Assembly: GCA_021234155.1 (NCBI GenBank)
Contig: JAJEKV010000125.1
Coordinates: forward strand, 1,176,144 to 1,240,143
DNA from: Isoetes taiwanensis
Lineage: Eukaryota; Streptophyta; Lycopodiopsida; Isoetales; Isoetaceae
Direction: 5' to 3'
Length of the DNA stretch: 64,000 bases
Shown: in pieces, positions 22,530-32,230 of the stretch
Layout: every line of letters starts with the position of its first letter
Position numbering within the stretch: the stretch's first letter is position 1
Program-made: the position numbers and the translations under genes
The notes under the pieces: generated by a model
The model's input: the letters and a program-made list of their open reading frames with translations, nothing else
Told to the model about the DNA's origin: nothing
The model's database searches: none

Positions 22530-23809
22530 TAGCCAAATTTAACTACAAGAATAGAAGGAGAAATTTTATGCAACTGCTCAAACGAATGTAAATTCTGTAA
22601 CAAATAAATTGCTGCTGCTATCTATGCATTTATATCAGGGCACTGCATGCTACGGTTCTACATATCAACCCCAACAACAATACATGTCTGGTTTTTTGTT
22701 TTTGTCTGCAATACTCTTGTCCAGGAAGAATATGCTATTATTCTAAAGAGCATAAATTGCTCTTGCAACATATGTATTAAAGTGACAGTATTTGCCTGCT
22801 AGAATCCTAACGAACAACTTCTAGAAATAAGAAACTAGAAGTTCTTATTTAGTGAATCGAACACATTCCATGTATATTGTGGAAGAATGAATTCAAAAAC
22901 ATATCATAATCTGAATATAATCTGGAGGCTATGAAGGATGTGATCATCTGTATCGTCCTCCGAGCATGTGCAGAATGAAGTGAGCATCTATAAAATACTC
23001 CAGATGTATGCAATGTACTCCAGACTTTCTGTTTTGGAGCTCTATTACCAATGACATCTGCTGGGTCCTCTTGGTATTTCGAAATGAAGCCCATCTGTAA
23101 ATAGTATATGGAAAGTCCATCAAGCTTCTACATGGCCCTCCGGGCATTTTGAAATGGAGTTCTGCTATAGATTCATCTGCCAATCCATCGGATCAGACGA
23201 GATTTCGTTCAAGCCTACTTGGCTCTACATCTGAAGATATGAAGCTATGGAGCCGGGCTCAGCAAATAAAGGCACAAATCCATAAGGCCCTTTTCTTGAA
23301 GCAGATTGTCTAAATTTCCAAACAGAATAGTATCTTTCAGATTTTGAAAGGATTGAAGTTGTTGAAACAGAAAGGAGCGATCGGAGGCCGGAAGCTTAGC
23401 GAAGGAGTGAAGAATTGCCAACTTTTTAGAGTTTAAAAGTCCATAAGGGAAAATGCGGGAGGAAACAACAAACACACATGCGAAATAAAAAAAAAAAAAA
23501 AACCATCAAAGAAGAATCGGGGAAAAATGAGAAGCACGGGAGGAGAAACCATTGATTAGACTCTAAATTAACAGACGGAGATCGAAATGCCATCCCAATT
23601 GTTATCTGATTGTAATCAATCAAATGGAATTTACCAATTCAGAGTCAAACTATGGTGAATTCCCTTCAAGTTGAGCTGAGTCTTGCCGAGAATAGACTTC
23701 AACAAATATTTTAAATGCTGCCTAGTCATTATGAACCCGAAAAATGCCAAAATGAGCAAATTCTGTTTGATTCCACAAATTCTTCCAACTAGAAATTGGT
23801 AATTTTAAT
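22530..23809. other. Region downstream of the ParB-like gene
   Basis: No gene is firmly supported. A minus-strand frame at 23,245-23,475 (contains LASFAK-like and SFLFQQLQSFQNLKDTILF segments) could be an exon, but borders and homology are unclear. Poly(A/T) runs lie at ~23,488. Confidence 0.4.
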
Positions 23810-25688
23810 TTAAAATTCCACCGTACTAGGAACAAAGGTATATTCAGGAGTAAAGAGATTATCTGGAAATACTTGTTGAATGATTAATGACTCCGAAAAC
23901 TCACCATGGTCGTCACTGAGCTTACGGTTCACCCACAGTCCGGCAACTTCCATTAATTTCTTGAAAACCTTCTCATCCATGAAGATGAATTGTTTTTCAT
24001 CTTTAAGATCCTGCACTTTCAAAGTGGTGGTTGCAATCTCATGGAAATCCTGCAGAAGAAAAGGTCATCAAGATCATGGCCGCGATGTTGGTGAGGAGTA
24101 AATGAAGAAATACCTTCCAAGCTGAACTCGTTGCAGTCCCGATCGGTCCTTGTGGAGGACATCCATAAGCCTTGTGCTGATGACGAAGTTGTTGCAGCTT
24201 TTCAATTAGAGGCTCTCTGTAGACGGTATTTGCAATTACTTCGTTGCATTGAATACTCAACTCTATATATTCCTTGTCTGTAAGATTTCCATTGAGCACT
24301 CTCGATCTTCTTCTAGCATATACTTTAGCAAATTCTAGTTGCTGCTCCAACTGGCCGACGACCGAACAAAGAAGTTGTGCCGCGCAAATGCTGTGGTTGC
24401 CAGAAATAATATAAAATTTCTTGCCCTTTATGGATTGCTCCATGTCACCCTCCTCCTGAAAAAATGGAAACCAATCAAGTCATATGTAAACAACGAATGT
24501 CCAAAAGATAAAGAATCAGTTACCTGGTAATGGGGTCAAATGGCACGACGTCAGCAGGCGTGAGGACCTCTGTTGGGTATGTCTTGAAGCTTTTAACCAG
24601 TGTTTGAACATGGTCATTTGAGCGCATTCGGTGTGTCAGGTTAGCTGGTGCAGGTTCACAATCAAAAATAGAAATCTTGGTAAACCAGTTAACCCCTAAG
24701 GGGTAAAACCGTTTAAACTGTTCAAGCTTTTGAGTGGTCTGCTCTGCCATCTTGCGTTCCTCTTCTAGATTGAACTTCAACTCGATTGGAATGGCAGGTG
24801 GGTGTGGCCATGTCAATAACTTTCTAGAAGAGGCTTCCGTAACAGATGGGGGTGTTTGAGAATTGCTAGGCTGCGGGCTATCGTCAGTGTTCAGATTTCA
24901 AAGGTTTATTCTAAAAGTAGTAATTTTTTTTGGAATAGAGCCACCACCAGTGGAGCTAGCTGGGGCCTTTAAAGCAAGAGGAAGAGTCGGGTTAATAATA
25001 CCGGAGGGGTTTATGGTGGATTCTGGTTCTTCAACAGCTTCTTTCGATGTTGAAGGCTCTCCCAAAGTAGCAATTGGCTTCACACTTCTTTTCTTGGCCA
25101 CGGCTCTGAGCCAATTGGTGTCCATCACCGAAGGCATCTTCTCGTCCCAAACTGCTTTCAAAGCACAACTCGGAGGCTTCTTGTCTATGGACAAACCATT
25201 TATGCATGCGGAGAACCCTACCAAGATGTCTCTGTTTCCCTTTACACCTGACAAGGATAGAGATTCGTAAGATGGCAACACCTAGCCATAACCCTTAGCT
25301 GACGTTGGGACATTTTTCCTTGTGGCTGGCTTGTTCATTTTGCTGGCTGTCATCATAGATGGGTCATAGTTACACCATTTCAGAATGTATTCCATGAACT
25401 GCAATTGATGTGTGTCCTCGATGCTGCATATGATAGCATCTTGCACGTTGTTCTTCGTGCCTTCCCACATTGCCACCACTATGCCAATTTGTTCAACGTC
25501 TTGGTCTTTCTTTCCAGTCCGCAGGAACAGGCATAGGTCCTTTCTGCGGTCACCTTTAATGTGTGGTATTGCCTGTGCAATCTCTATACACCATTTCCTT
25601 TCATTAGAAGGGGTTATAATACGGATGGGTTCGACATCCGGTCCACGAAACAGAGCGAGTGTTGTAAACAAAAGCCTCTGGTGAGTGC

Positions 25689-26066
25689 CTGATAGGTTGC
25701 ATAATGCTTTACAACAAAAAAATATAAACTACTCATGAGGATCGCGGCCGCGATCCTAACAAACAACTATACTACTACTCAAAACCATCGCGGCCGTGAT
25801 GTTGAGTACCAAATAAGGAGTGCAAGAGAAGAGAAACTCTGCTGAGCAGGACCGCGGCCGCGATCCTGCGGAGCAACTATACTACTAGTCGACACCATCA
25901 CGGCCGCGATGTTGTGTACCAGTTAAGGAGGGCTAGAGAAGAAAAACTCTATTGAGCAGGATCGCGGCCGCGATCCTCATGAGCATCTATACTAACGAAA
26001 ACATAAAGAAATCTTATAAGCAAGATCGCGACCGCGATCCTGCTGAGCTAAAATGCAAGGAATTAC
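25689..26066 (-). other. Intron 1 of the ParB-like gene
   Basis: 378-bp intron with canonical GT (26,066-26,065) and AG (25,690-25,689). Phase is preserved between the 28-nt first exon and exon 2. Nearly the whole intron is the palindrome array at 25,738-26,043. Confidence 0.7.
25738..26043. repeat. Regular array of six GC-rich palindromes
   Basis: Six sites share the core CGCGGCCGCG (NotI-like): 25,738-25,757 and 25,958-25,977 are the perfect 20-mer AGGATCGCGGCCGCGATCCT. 25,846-25,869 and 26,020-26,043 are 24-mers with one or two mismatched pairs. 25,786-25,801 and 25,896-25,911 are 16-mers that are exact reverse complements of each other. Centre-to-centre steps are 46, 64, 46, 64 and 64 bp, i.e. 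a 110-bp tandem unit with two sites, plus one extra. Linkers are conserved too (CAACTATACTACTA, GAGAAGA-AAACTCT). In copy B the sites are disrupted. Confidence 0.95.
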
Positions 26067-26221
26067 CTTCTCTGAGGGAGTCTTTAGTTGCCATGGGATT
26101 GCGAGCGCAAACGGACTACGGAAATCGGGTAGTTTGGAGGAGGTCGCTGAAAGTTCGAAGGCGCTAGGCGCTTGAAAGTTTCGCGGGCGATAGAAATTTT
26201 GTGGCGATAGAAAACTCTAGA

Positions 26222-26230
26222 AATATATAG
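26222..26230 (-). promoter_or_regulatory. TATA-like box of the ParB-like gene
   Basis: On the minus strand CTATATATTTC lies ~130 bp before the ATG at 26,094, a normal plant core-promoter distance. The block is kept in copy B near 46,984 despite heavy noise there. Confidence 0.5.
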
Positions 26231-26244
26231 GAACGCGGCCGCAC

Positions 26245-26376
26245 AACTTTAACACCGGTCATGATGATGCCGTACGGGCGCGCAAATTAAATGCCAGTCA
26301 TAATGATGTCGTACCGGCAGGTGCATTAATTACCGCCGGCTGTATTAATTACCGCTGGCTGTATTGATTACCGGCC
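26245..26376. repeat. Short tandem repeats upstream of the ParB-like gene
   Basis: A 19-bp unit ATTAATTACCGCCGGCTGT occurs at 26,325-26,343 and 26,344-26,362, with a partial third at 26,363-26,376. Just before it two ~38-bp units of the type CCGGTCATGATGATGCCGTAC / CCAGTCATAATGATGTCGTAC are repeated. All carry CCGG/GCCGG cores. Relative to the minus-strand TATA they sit ~20-150 bp upstream, where promoter elements would be. Confidence 0.8.
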
Positions 26377-26933
26377 ATAAATGCGTCGTCGGCGAAAATA
26401 CCCCCGCCTCAAAAGCACCCAACCCGCATTTAAAGCTCTTTTATCGACGTGGGACGTCAAGCGTTTCAAATTTCATACGCATACCGGTTCATTAATTGAA
26501 CCTGGCTAGTTAAGCTGCCATAAAGGCCTGAAATGGACACTGGATTACGGAATGACAGTGACATGAGAATTTGAATTCAATTCAAGCGGGAAAAGACATT
26601 TCAATTTTGTGTGTTTTGCAAGATCTCTGAGACGCTTGAGCTGCGCCTAAGCTGTGCCATTTTGTCCCAAGTCTTTGCTGCAGGTTCCAGCGTCAATTGA
26701 AGGCGCTAACGAGGGCGCTGATAATCGGCGGGCACAACGCCACTATATACATTTAGAATTCCTCCATTGCATCTACTTTTGTCTTTTGGGCGAGGTAAGA
26801 GGACTTTTCTGATGCATATGTCTCAGTGAAGTGAACTGAAAGTTAATGTTTAAACAAATGTCATTGATAACTACTATCTGTTAAGAATGTGCTGATAGTT
26901 GATGATCAATAATACATAATTTATCCTTAAAGA

Positions 26934-27202
26934 ATGCTTCCTTTCAAAGTTGCTAGCATTGAATTGATTCTACTGAAATAACTGGATTGATAAGATACCA
27001 GCTGATATTTTGGATTAGAATATTTAAAAATAGATGTTATCAGCAAATCTATGCACGCTACTGTGTCTGTTATGCAATGCTCACGTGTTTCAAATATATG
27101 CTTCCTTTCAAAGTTGCCAGCATTGAATTGATTCTACTGAAATAACTGGATTGATAAGATATCAGCATGAATGTTTTGGATTAGAATATTTAAAAATAGA
27201 TG
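26934..27202. repeat. ~103-bp direct repeats, 165 bp apart
   Basis: TGCTTCCTTTCAAAGTTGC...AAAAATAGATG occurs at 26,934-27,036 and again at 27,099-27,202, nearly identical. No coding content was seen. Confidence 0.85.
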
Positions 27203-27409
27203 CTTGGGTATATGATTTCTGCAAACTCATGTGTGCGAGCATTTGGAGCATTCATTTTATTTACTTCTGATATGCTGAGCTTAGGGATAAAGGAATGGAT
27301 TGGCTCAAAATGGTTAATGATTTCATCTAGGATAATCTTCGGTGACGTTCCATGTACTTATATGGTATACGTATAACTACCCTGACCTAAAAGGATTTAC
27401 TGCAACTAA

Positions 27410-27429
27410 CTTAGCCTAATTAGGCTAAG
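27410..27429. repeat. Perfect 20-bp palindrome
   Basis: CTTAGCCTAATTAGGCTAAG is its own reverse complement. It sits in AT-rich sequence between the 103-bp and 152-bp repeat pairs and is lost in copy B (near 48,220). Confidence 0.9.
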
Positions 27430-27734
27430 TAATGGTATTAATTAGTAATATAGGCTAGTTAGAGAGTACCACTTGGCCTACTTCGATTGGCCAGAGGGAG
27501 CTTGCCATTTTGGAATGGCAAATTGGCTTCCCATCCCCAATTCTGCAAAAAATTCGAGTTTGGGAAGGATTCAGGAAGGAACTGTTCTAACCCTAAAACC
27601 CGACCTGTACTATGGATATTCTTCACGATATTGGCTCCAGCCCAGATACTGGTTAGTTTTAGCATAGTTTGTGTTCTTCAAACCCTTATTTGAGTAGATG
27701 AATGATTAGAATCTATGACGTTTTCGGGAAATAT

Positions 27735-28038
27735 ACGCCATAAATATGTATATTTCCAGGCCCGTCACCATACAAGCCTACCACCATAACCTTGTATACC
27801 ATAGATTAGTGGCAAAAAGGAAGCATGATTAAGTTATTCATATAACTTAGCCAACCTTAGGCTAACGCCATTTCCACATGGCCTTAACGCCATAAATAGG
27901 TATATTTCTAGGCCCGTCACCATACAAGTCTACCACCATAGCCTTATATACCATAGATTAGTGGCAAAAAGGGAGCATGATTAAGTTATTCATATAACTT
28001 AGCCAACCTTAGGTTAAGACCATTTCCACATGGCCTTA
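27735..28038. repeat. 152-bp tandem repeat, two units
   Basis: Units 27,735-27,886 and 27,887-28,038 differ at only a handful of bases. Each contains GGCCCGTCACCATACAAG, a TATACCATAGATTAGTGGC block and the inverted pair AAGTTATTCATATAACTT. They lie just upstream of a TATA-like box with telobox motifs at 28,099-28,134, so they could be enhancer repeats of an LTR or gene promoter. Confidence 0.9.
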
Positions 28039-28098
28039 ACCTATTGGGCAACCACCACACGGAAGCACCCCCATTGGAGCCACGTGGCGGGTGATCTC

Positions 28099-28134
28099 AA
28101 CCCTAACCTATAAATGGCCAAACCCTAACCCTAG
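28099..28134 (+). promoter_or_regulatory. TATA-like box flanked by telobox motifs
   Basis: AACCCTAACC TATAAAT GGCC AAACCCTAACCCTAG: a TATA-like TATAAAT at 28,109-28,115 between AACCCTA (telobox) copies. Teloboxes near the start site are common in plant promoters. What it would transcribe is not clear; the LTR-like sequence downstream is the candidate. Confidence 0.45.
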
Positions 28135-28522
28135 ACCATTTTTCTGGTTCCATCAGTTTGGGAACCCTATTCGCGCTCGAAACTCCGTTTCGAGAACTGT
28201 ATGCTGTGGCACAACATAGCACAGCAGCCCCCAATGCGTGAGCGCATCAGTAGGAGTGGGAGCTACTTCGGCCACCTTGAAGGCCATGGAGACGCCGGGA
28301 GCAGGAGGGCGTTCCTCAGGAGCAGGTATTTGGGGTTAGAGTTCTTTGTAGATCATCTGGAAGTTAGGATTCAAGATGAGTTAGCATTTTGTATCTCTAG
28401 TAGAGCCTTCCTAGAACCTTCAATCTAGATCTTGAACCCTAATCAATAAACCCTAACTATAAGTTAGATGTATGTGATTAAGTTTAGATGTTATTCTCAT
28501 TATTTATCATGTTATGTGGATA

Positions 28523-29989
28523 TGTGATGTTGGTTTATCATGTTTGCTCCTCTTGTATTGGGAAGGGGGGTAGAGACCTAGTAGCCATTACTTAGATGAT
28601 GATCCTAGTTTAGACCCCTTTAGGGTCTATTCGCATCCATGGTTAAGTTTAGTTAAGTTATTTTTATCATTAAGTTAAGCTAACACTAACTGGATGATTG
28701 CCTTCACACCAAAGCTAGTTAAAGAAATAGGTTAGGCTAACTTAATGTAATACCATTTCGCACTAAAAACTTTGATAAAAAAATAACTTAACTAGTCAAC
28801 TAAATTGTTTCAAACATGTCTAGTTAAGTTAGCCAAGGACATAAAAAATTATAAGCACAATTGAGTAAACTTAAAGTGACCTCTATGGGGTGATTTAACT
28901 TTTAGTGCTAATTTCTAATTTAGTTAACTTTTAGTTAATTTTGCTAACTGAACCGAACAAGGTGCGAAGACAAGTTTAGTTAGTGTTTTTGGTTAAAAAA
29001 GTTAACTAAATTCTAAACAAAATTTCTTAACTATCTGCTAACTTAACTAGTAGTGCGAATGTAAATTCTACTAAAAATCATAATTTAACTTAACTTAGCG
29101 TGGATCCGAATATACCCTTAGTTCCTATTATATGCGGCCTATGCATAGGAACCCACCCGGCTACGAGGGCTATGACGTGATTTAGCACCACACAACAGGG
29201 ATAGAGGCAAAGTGGAGGGAGGTCCCTTCTGAGCGTAGCTATTGGGGACCCATAGCGGGCTAGGCCTATAGCCGGTCACTTCGAGTGTCCGACAACTCCT
29301 GGGGCAATGGTGTCGCCCTGCCTCTCAAGTGTTGCAGATTTCGGCCTGGCTCTTGTTTTGGGGGGTTCAGTCATGTACGAATCGTGTGTCGCCACGATTC
29401 TCTAGCCGCCCATGGAACCTCTAGACCCCGAGAAGGGGAGATGCAACCCTTCCTGCCTCATCGGACCGAGAAAATGCAACCCGGAGTAGTCTCGATGGGT
29501 GATGCCATGAGATTGCGTATCCGGCAGGCTATAGTCGCACCAGAGCCCGATTTAGCCCATCTGCAAAGTATGCACAGGAGGGATGGATGGAATGGTCAAC
29601 CCTAGCCATTGTCTATAGTCAGCCCCATCATTGTTATGCCTAGGTCTGCTCTATCTTGTGGCCCAGCCGTCAGTCTACCTCCCCATGAATCTTAGCCTTA
29701 GGAGCTCTCATGTTTTATGGCATATGTTTATCTCTATCGTATCTATAGATGTATAGATGTGCTACCCTTTGAGGTAGTTAGATGTATTGTTATTGTTAGT
29801 GCTGACATTATTTATGCTTCTGCTATTATAGGAGCCCATAGGGGAAGGGCGCGCAAGACACCTTCGTATCTCCTTCCCGCGCTAGGGACGCCCTGGAGTG
29901 CGAGATGGCCCATGCGGTCGGAGGACCGGATGGGGGATTTCCTATGAGGTGTACGGCCGAGCGCCGTATATTTTGTAGCAAGCATCACA
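28523..29989 (+). mobile_element. LTR of a plant LTR retrotransposon (3' border firm, 5' border inferred)
   Basis: The 3' border is set by the primer-binding site that starts two bases later. The LTR end reads GCATCACA. A matching TGTGATG at 28,523 gives a 7-bp TG...CA terminal inverted repeat, so an LTR of ~1.47 kb including a ~505-bp MITE is proposed. The real 5' end could instead be further upstream, taking in the telobox promoter and the 152-bp repeats. No second LTR was found within this unit, so the element is truncated or a remnant. Confidence 0.5.
28621..29117. mobile_element. MITE-like element rich in TTAACTAA words
   Basis: Terminal inverted repeats of ~38 bp, TAGGGTCTATTCGCATCCAT on the left and, read inward, AAGGGTATATTCGGATCCAC on the right, with several mismatches. 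The interior is packed with GTTAACT/AGTTAAGTT words in both directions. No coding sequence and no clear target duplication. Its TIRs differ from the CATGGAATAAA family at 9.3 and 15.5 kb. Confidence 0.65.
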
Positions 29990-29990
29990 A

Positions 29991-30003
29991 TGGTATCAGA
30001 GCC
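29991..30003 (+). other. Primer-binding site for initiator Met tRNA
   Basis: TGGTATCAGAGCC is complementary to the 3' end of plant initiator tRNA-Met, the standard primer for Copia and many other plant LTR elements. It starts two bases after a CA-ending LTR-like sequence. A perfect 20-nt hairpin (GTTCTTGGT-TG-ACCAAGAAC, 30,006-30,025) follows directly. Confidence 0.85.
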
Positions 30004-30039
30004 ATGTTCTTGGTTGACCAAGAACTAGCACTAACCATA

Positions 30040-30770
30040 TCCCTGGCTAGGTAGAAAAGGTCCAAGAGGGAACAAGATCGGCCCTGAGGGACAATCCACA
30101 TCCAAGAACCTCATCGGGAGGCAATAGACAAGGAGGAGGAGGAGAAGCCCGAGCAAGAAGGAAGCGACAGGCAGGAGAAGGAAGAGCCCGAAGATGACGT
30201 CGTGGAGACATCTCCAACCCCGACGCCCGTCCACCCTATCCGAAGTGGCCCAGGCCACTGAAGGTAGTGAAGAAGTAGAAGGTAGGGGAACGCGAGTTCA
30301 TGCTTAAGCAGGACCGCAAGTTCCAGAGGAGGAATAAGGCATACCAAAAGTACCTCCGCAGGTGGAGGAGATACAATGATTGGTATTGCAAGCAGAAGGT
30401 ACAAAGGTACGTTAAAGGCGGCAGGTCGAAGAATCAACCAAAGCTGCCACCACCACGACCGGAGCCTCTGAAGAAGGTCCACCATAGACCTAACTCGAAG
30501 CATGTCCGGGTATTTCGTGAGATTAAGCACTTTCAGCAGTACACTAACTCCTGATCCAGAAGGCGCCGTTCGAACGGCTCCTCGATAGATTATGCAGGAG
30601 TTCCGAACAAACTATAGGGTCACATCCCTAACGGTCGCCTGGCAAGAGGCAGCAGAGGCAGAGCTAGAGCAGCTCTTCAAGGAAGGCAACTTGTGTGCCA
30701 TCCATGCGAAGAGGGTAACAGTGATGCCCAAGGATCTCCATCTATCCGTAAGGAGAAGCCTTAGAAGCTT
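30040..30770 (+). pseudogene. Possible gag remnant of the LTR element
   Basis: After the primer-binding site the plus strand carries an acidic Glu-rich stretch (DKEEEEKPEQEGSDRQEKEE) and then a very basic one (FQRRNKAYQKYLRRWRRYN, 30,300-30,554). Stops lie between them and a diverged frame continues to ~30,770. No zinc knuckle, protease, integrase or RT motif is present, so the element is non-autonomous or deleted. The gag label rests only on position and composition. Confidence 0.35.
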
Positions 30771-30919
30771 CTAATTTTGGACTAAGATAATTATATATAT
30801 ATAAAAGTACTTTTTAATCAATTGAATCTAGAATCTTTCTTATTGTAATTAGAATTTCTTATTACTAATGTTAGGTTAAAATTTCCCTTAAAATTTGATT
30901 GTTGCATCAAACTTGTTCC

Positions 30920-31390
30920 ACTCCGGTCTTGCCACGCAAATGAGCCATGCATCGTGAACGCAGACGCGTTTCGCATAGTAACACCCGAATGCCCTCTTTA
31001 ATGGCATAAATCGTCCAAACTTTGAAAGAAATTTGCTAGAATGCTTAGATTTAGTTAAAACTTACAGTGTAGCATTTTGAATTTGTCATAAATGTTAAAA
31101 ATGAGCTTAGATTGATCCACTCGGGTCTTACCGCGCAAATGGGCCTTGCGTCATGAACGCAGACGCGTTTCGTGCGATAACATCCGAGTCATCCTTTTTT
31201 GCACTTCTACATGCTAGATTGTCATGAGTTAAGTTGCCAGACAACCTAGAATAGAGCCCAACTTGCATATTAGCGTCTTACATTTCCCAAAAATGTTAAG
31301 TTTTAGTAGAAATCGACCCACTCGGGTCTTATCGTGCAAAAGGCCCCTGCGTCGCAAACGCAGATGCATTTTGCGCGGTAACACCCGAGT
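30920..31390. repeat. Array of three 71-bp hairpin units
   Basis: Units 30,920-30,990, 31,119-31,189 and 31,320-31,390 are each 71 bp, starting 199 and 201 bp apart. Consensus: ACTCGGGTCTTACCGCGCAA at the left, TTGCGCGGTAACACCCGAGT at the right (an inverted pair of ~21 bp). An inner GCGTC...GACGC stem encloses ATGAACGCA-like sequence. Spacers are AT-rich and also partly alike (GAAATTTGCTAGA, AATGTTAA). No coding potential. All three are damaged in copy B (51.8-52.3 kb). Confidence 0.9.
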
Positions 31391-31393
31391 CGA

Positions 31394-32230
31394 CCATGTT
31401 TGACCAAAACTTGCCCAAATTTTATCCAGTAGACTGTCATATAGTGTTTCTTGACTTGTTTTGCTTAGATTTGCACTTCATGTTACCCAATTTGGAGATC
31501 CATAGCCTTAGAACATAGGTCTACTTAATCAAGAAGTCTTGGGCAGCCTTAGTAATTTTGATTGATTGTGAAAACATGACTTTGAACTATGATTTAAGCC
31601 ACTTCACCCTCGGGCCATGGAGGGCGCACCTTATTTATTTTGCTTAGATAACTTTGATATTGGCTGCCTTCCCAAGTCCCTTTTTGCTTATATTCTTGGG
31701 AACTTTAGGAACTAGCCTTTACATAATTGCCTCAACCCTTTTTGCGTGGACCACTCCCCTGTGCCTGCTCCATATCACAGAACCCGTGATTTATGAAGAA
31801 TCACTAAAGACCGATTGCAACTGTTCCCTTTCTTCGGTTAGTTTTGTTATCAGGATTCTACGTGTTTGTGTTGTGTGAATGTATAAAGCCGCCTCTAAAT
31901 TCAAAGATTATATATAGGATCTATTTGCAGAAATCATCTCGAGGATGAAGACGTCACAAAAACTTCAGTTATGAACAAAATGATTTGGGTTTCAGTGGAT
32001 TTGGCTTGGGAAATGCTCAAATTGGGCCGAAAATTGAGGATGCAAGCCTGTACAGATAGATAAATGAAGAATTGGTTGGAAGAAAAAAAGCAGGGGAAGA
32101 TAAAAAAGATTGAATATCGAATGGACGATTGCTGCCCAGGTTGGTGAATTTTCGTGGTCCCCTTTCCAAAGCCTTGCTCCCCAACCCAATGCCACACCAT
32201 CTTTTTTTCCCAAGCTTAGGTGCGATAGCT
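31394..32230. other. Non-coding DNA with a block not shared by copy B
   Basis: About 31,600-31,985 has no counterpart in copy B, where ~52,500-52,660 holds different sequence. Nothing gene-like was recognised in the A-specific block. Confidence 0.6.

Larger units (their letters stand above)
23810..26094 (-). pseudogene. Spliced gene with a ParB/sulfiredoxin-like SGNH motif, carrying inactivating changes
   Basis: Minus-strand model. Exon 1 is 26,094-26,067 (ATG, MATKDSLRE; donor GTAATT). Exon 2 is 25,688-24,524 (acceptor ATCAG; donor GTAACT), exon 3 is 24,455-24,114 and exon 4 is 24,049-23,810. The exon 1/2 joint keeps frame. Exon 2 has LLFTTLALFRGPDVEPIRI, then a Pro/Ser-rich linker, then LTHRMRSNDHVQTLVKSF. 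Exon 3 has GKKFYIISGNHSICAAQLL, the pattern of a ParB/Srx-fold core (helix, strand, then G-N/C-H-R/S). Exon 4 ends FVPSTVEF. Two in-frame stops (TAG 25,282-25,284; TGA 24,898-24,900) can both come from C-to-T change, and the exon 2/3 joint is off by one base. It could be a transposon-borne gene. Function unknown; the ParB-like assignment is moderate. Confidence 0.65.

Noticed and set aside
25738-26043. CRISPR array
   Set aside because: The context is a plant nuclear intron, the repeats are palindromes with conserved linkers rather than unique spacers, and there are no cas genes.
28099-28134. Interstitial telomere
   Set aside because: Only two or three CCCTAA units next to a TATA-like box; a telobox promoter motif fits better than telomeric DNA.
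32129-32230. Upstream extension of the START-like protein to 32,129
   Set aside because: The START-like fold starts after MDMDMECPG. The ATG at 32,231 is the natural start; the upstream part is compositionally random.
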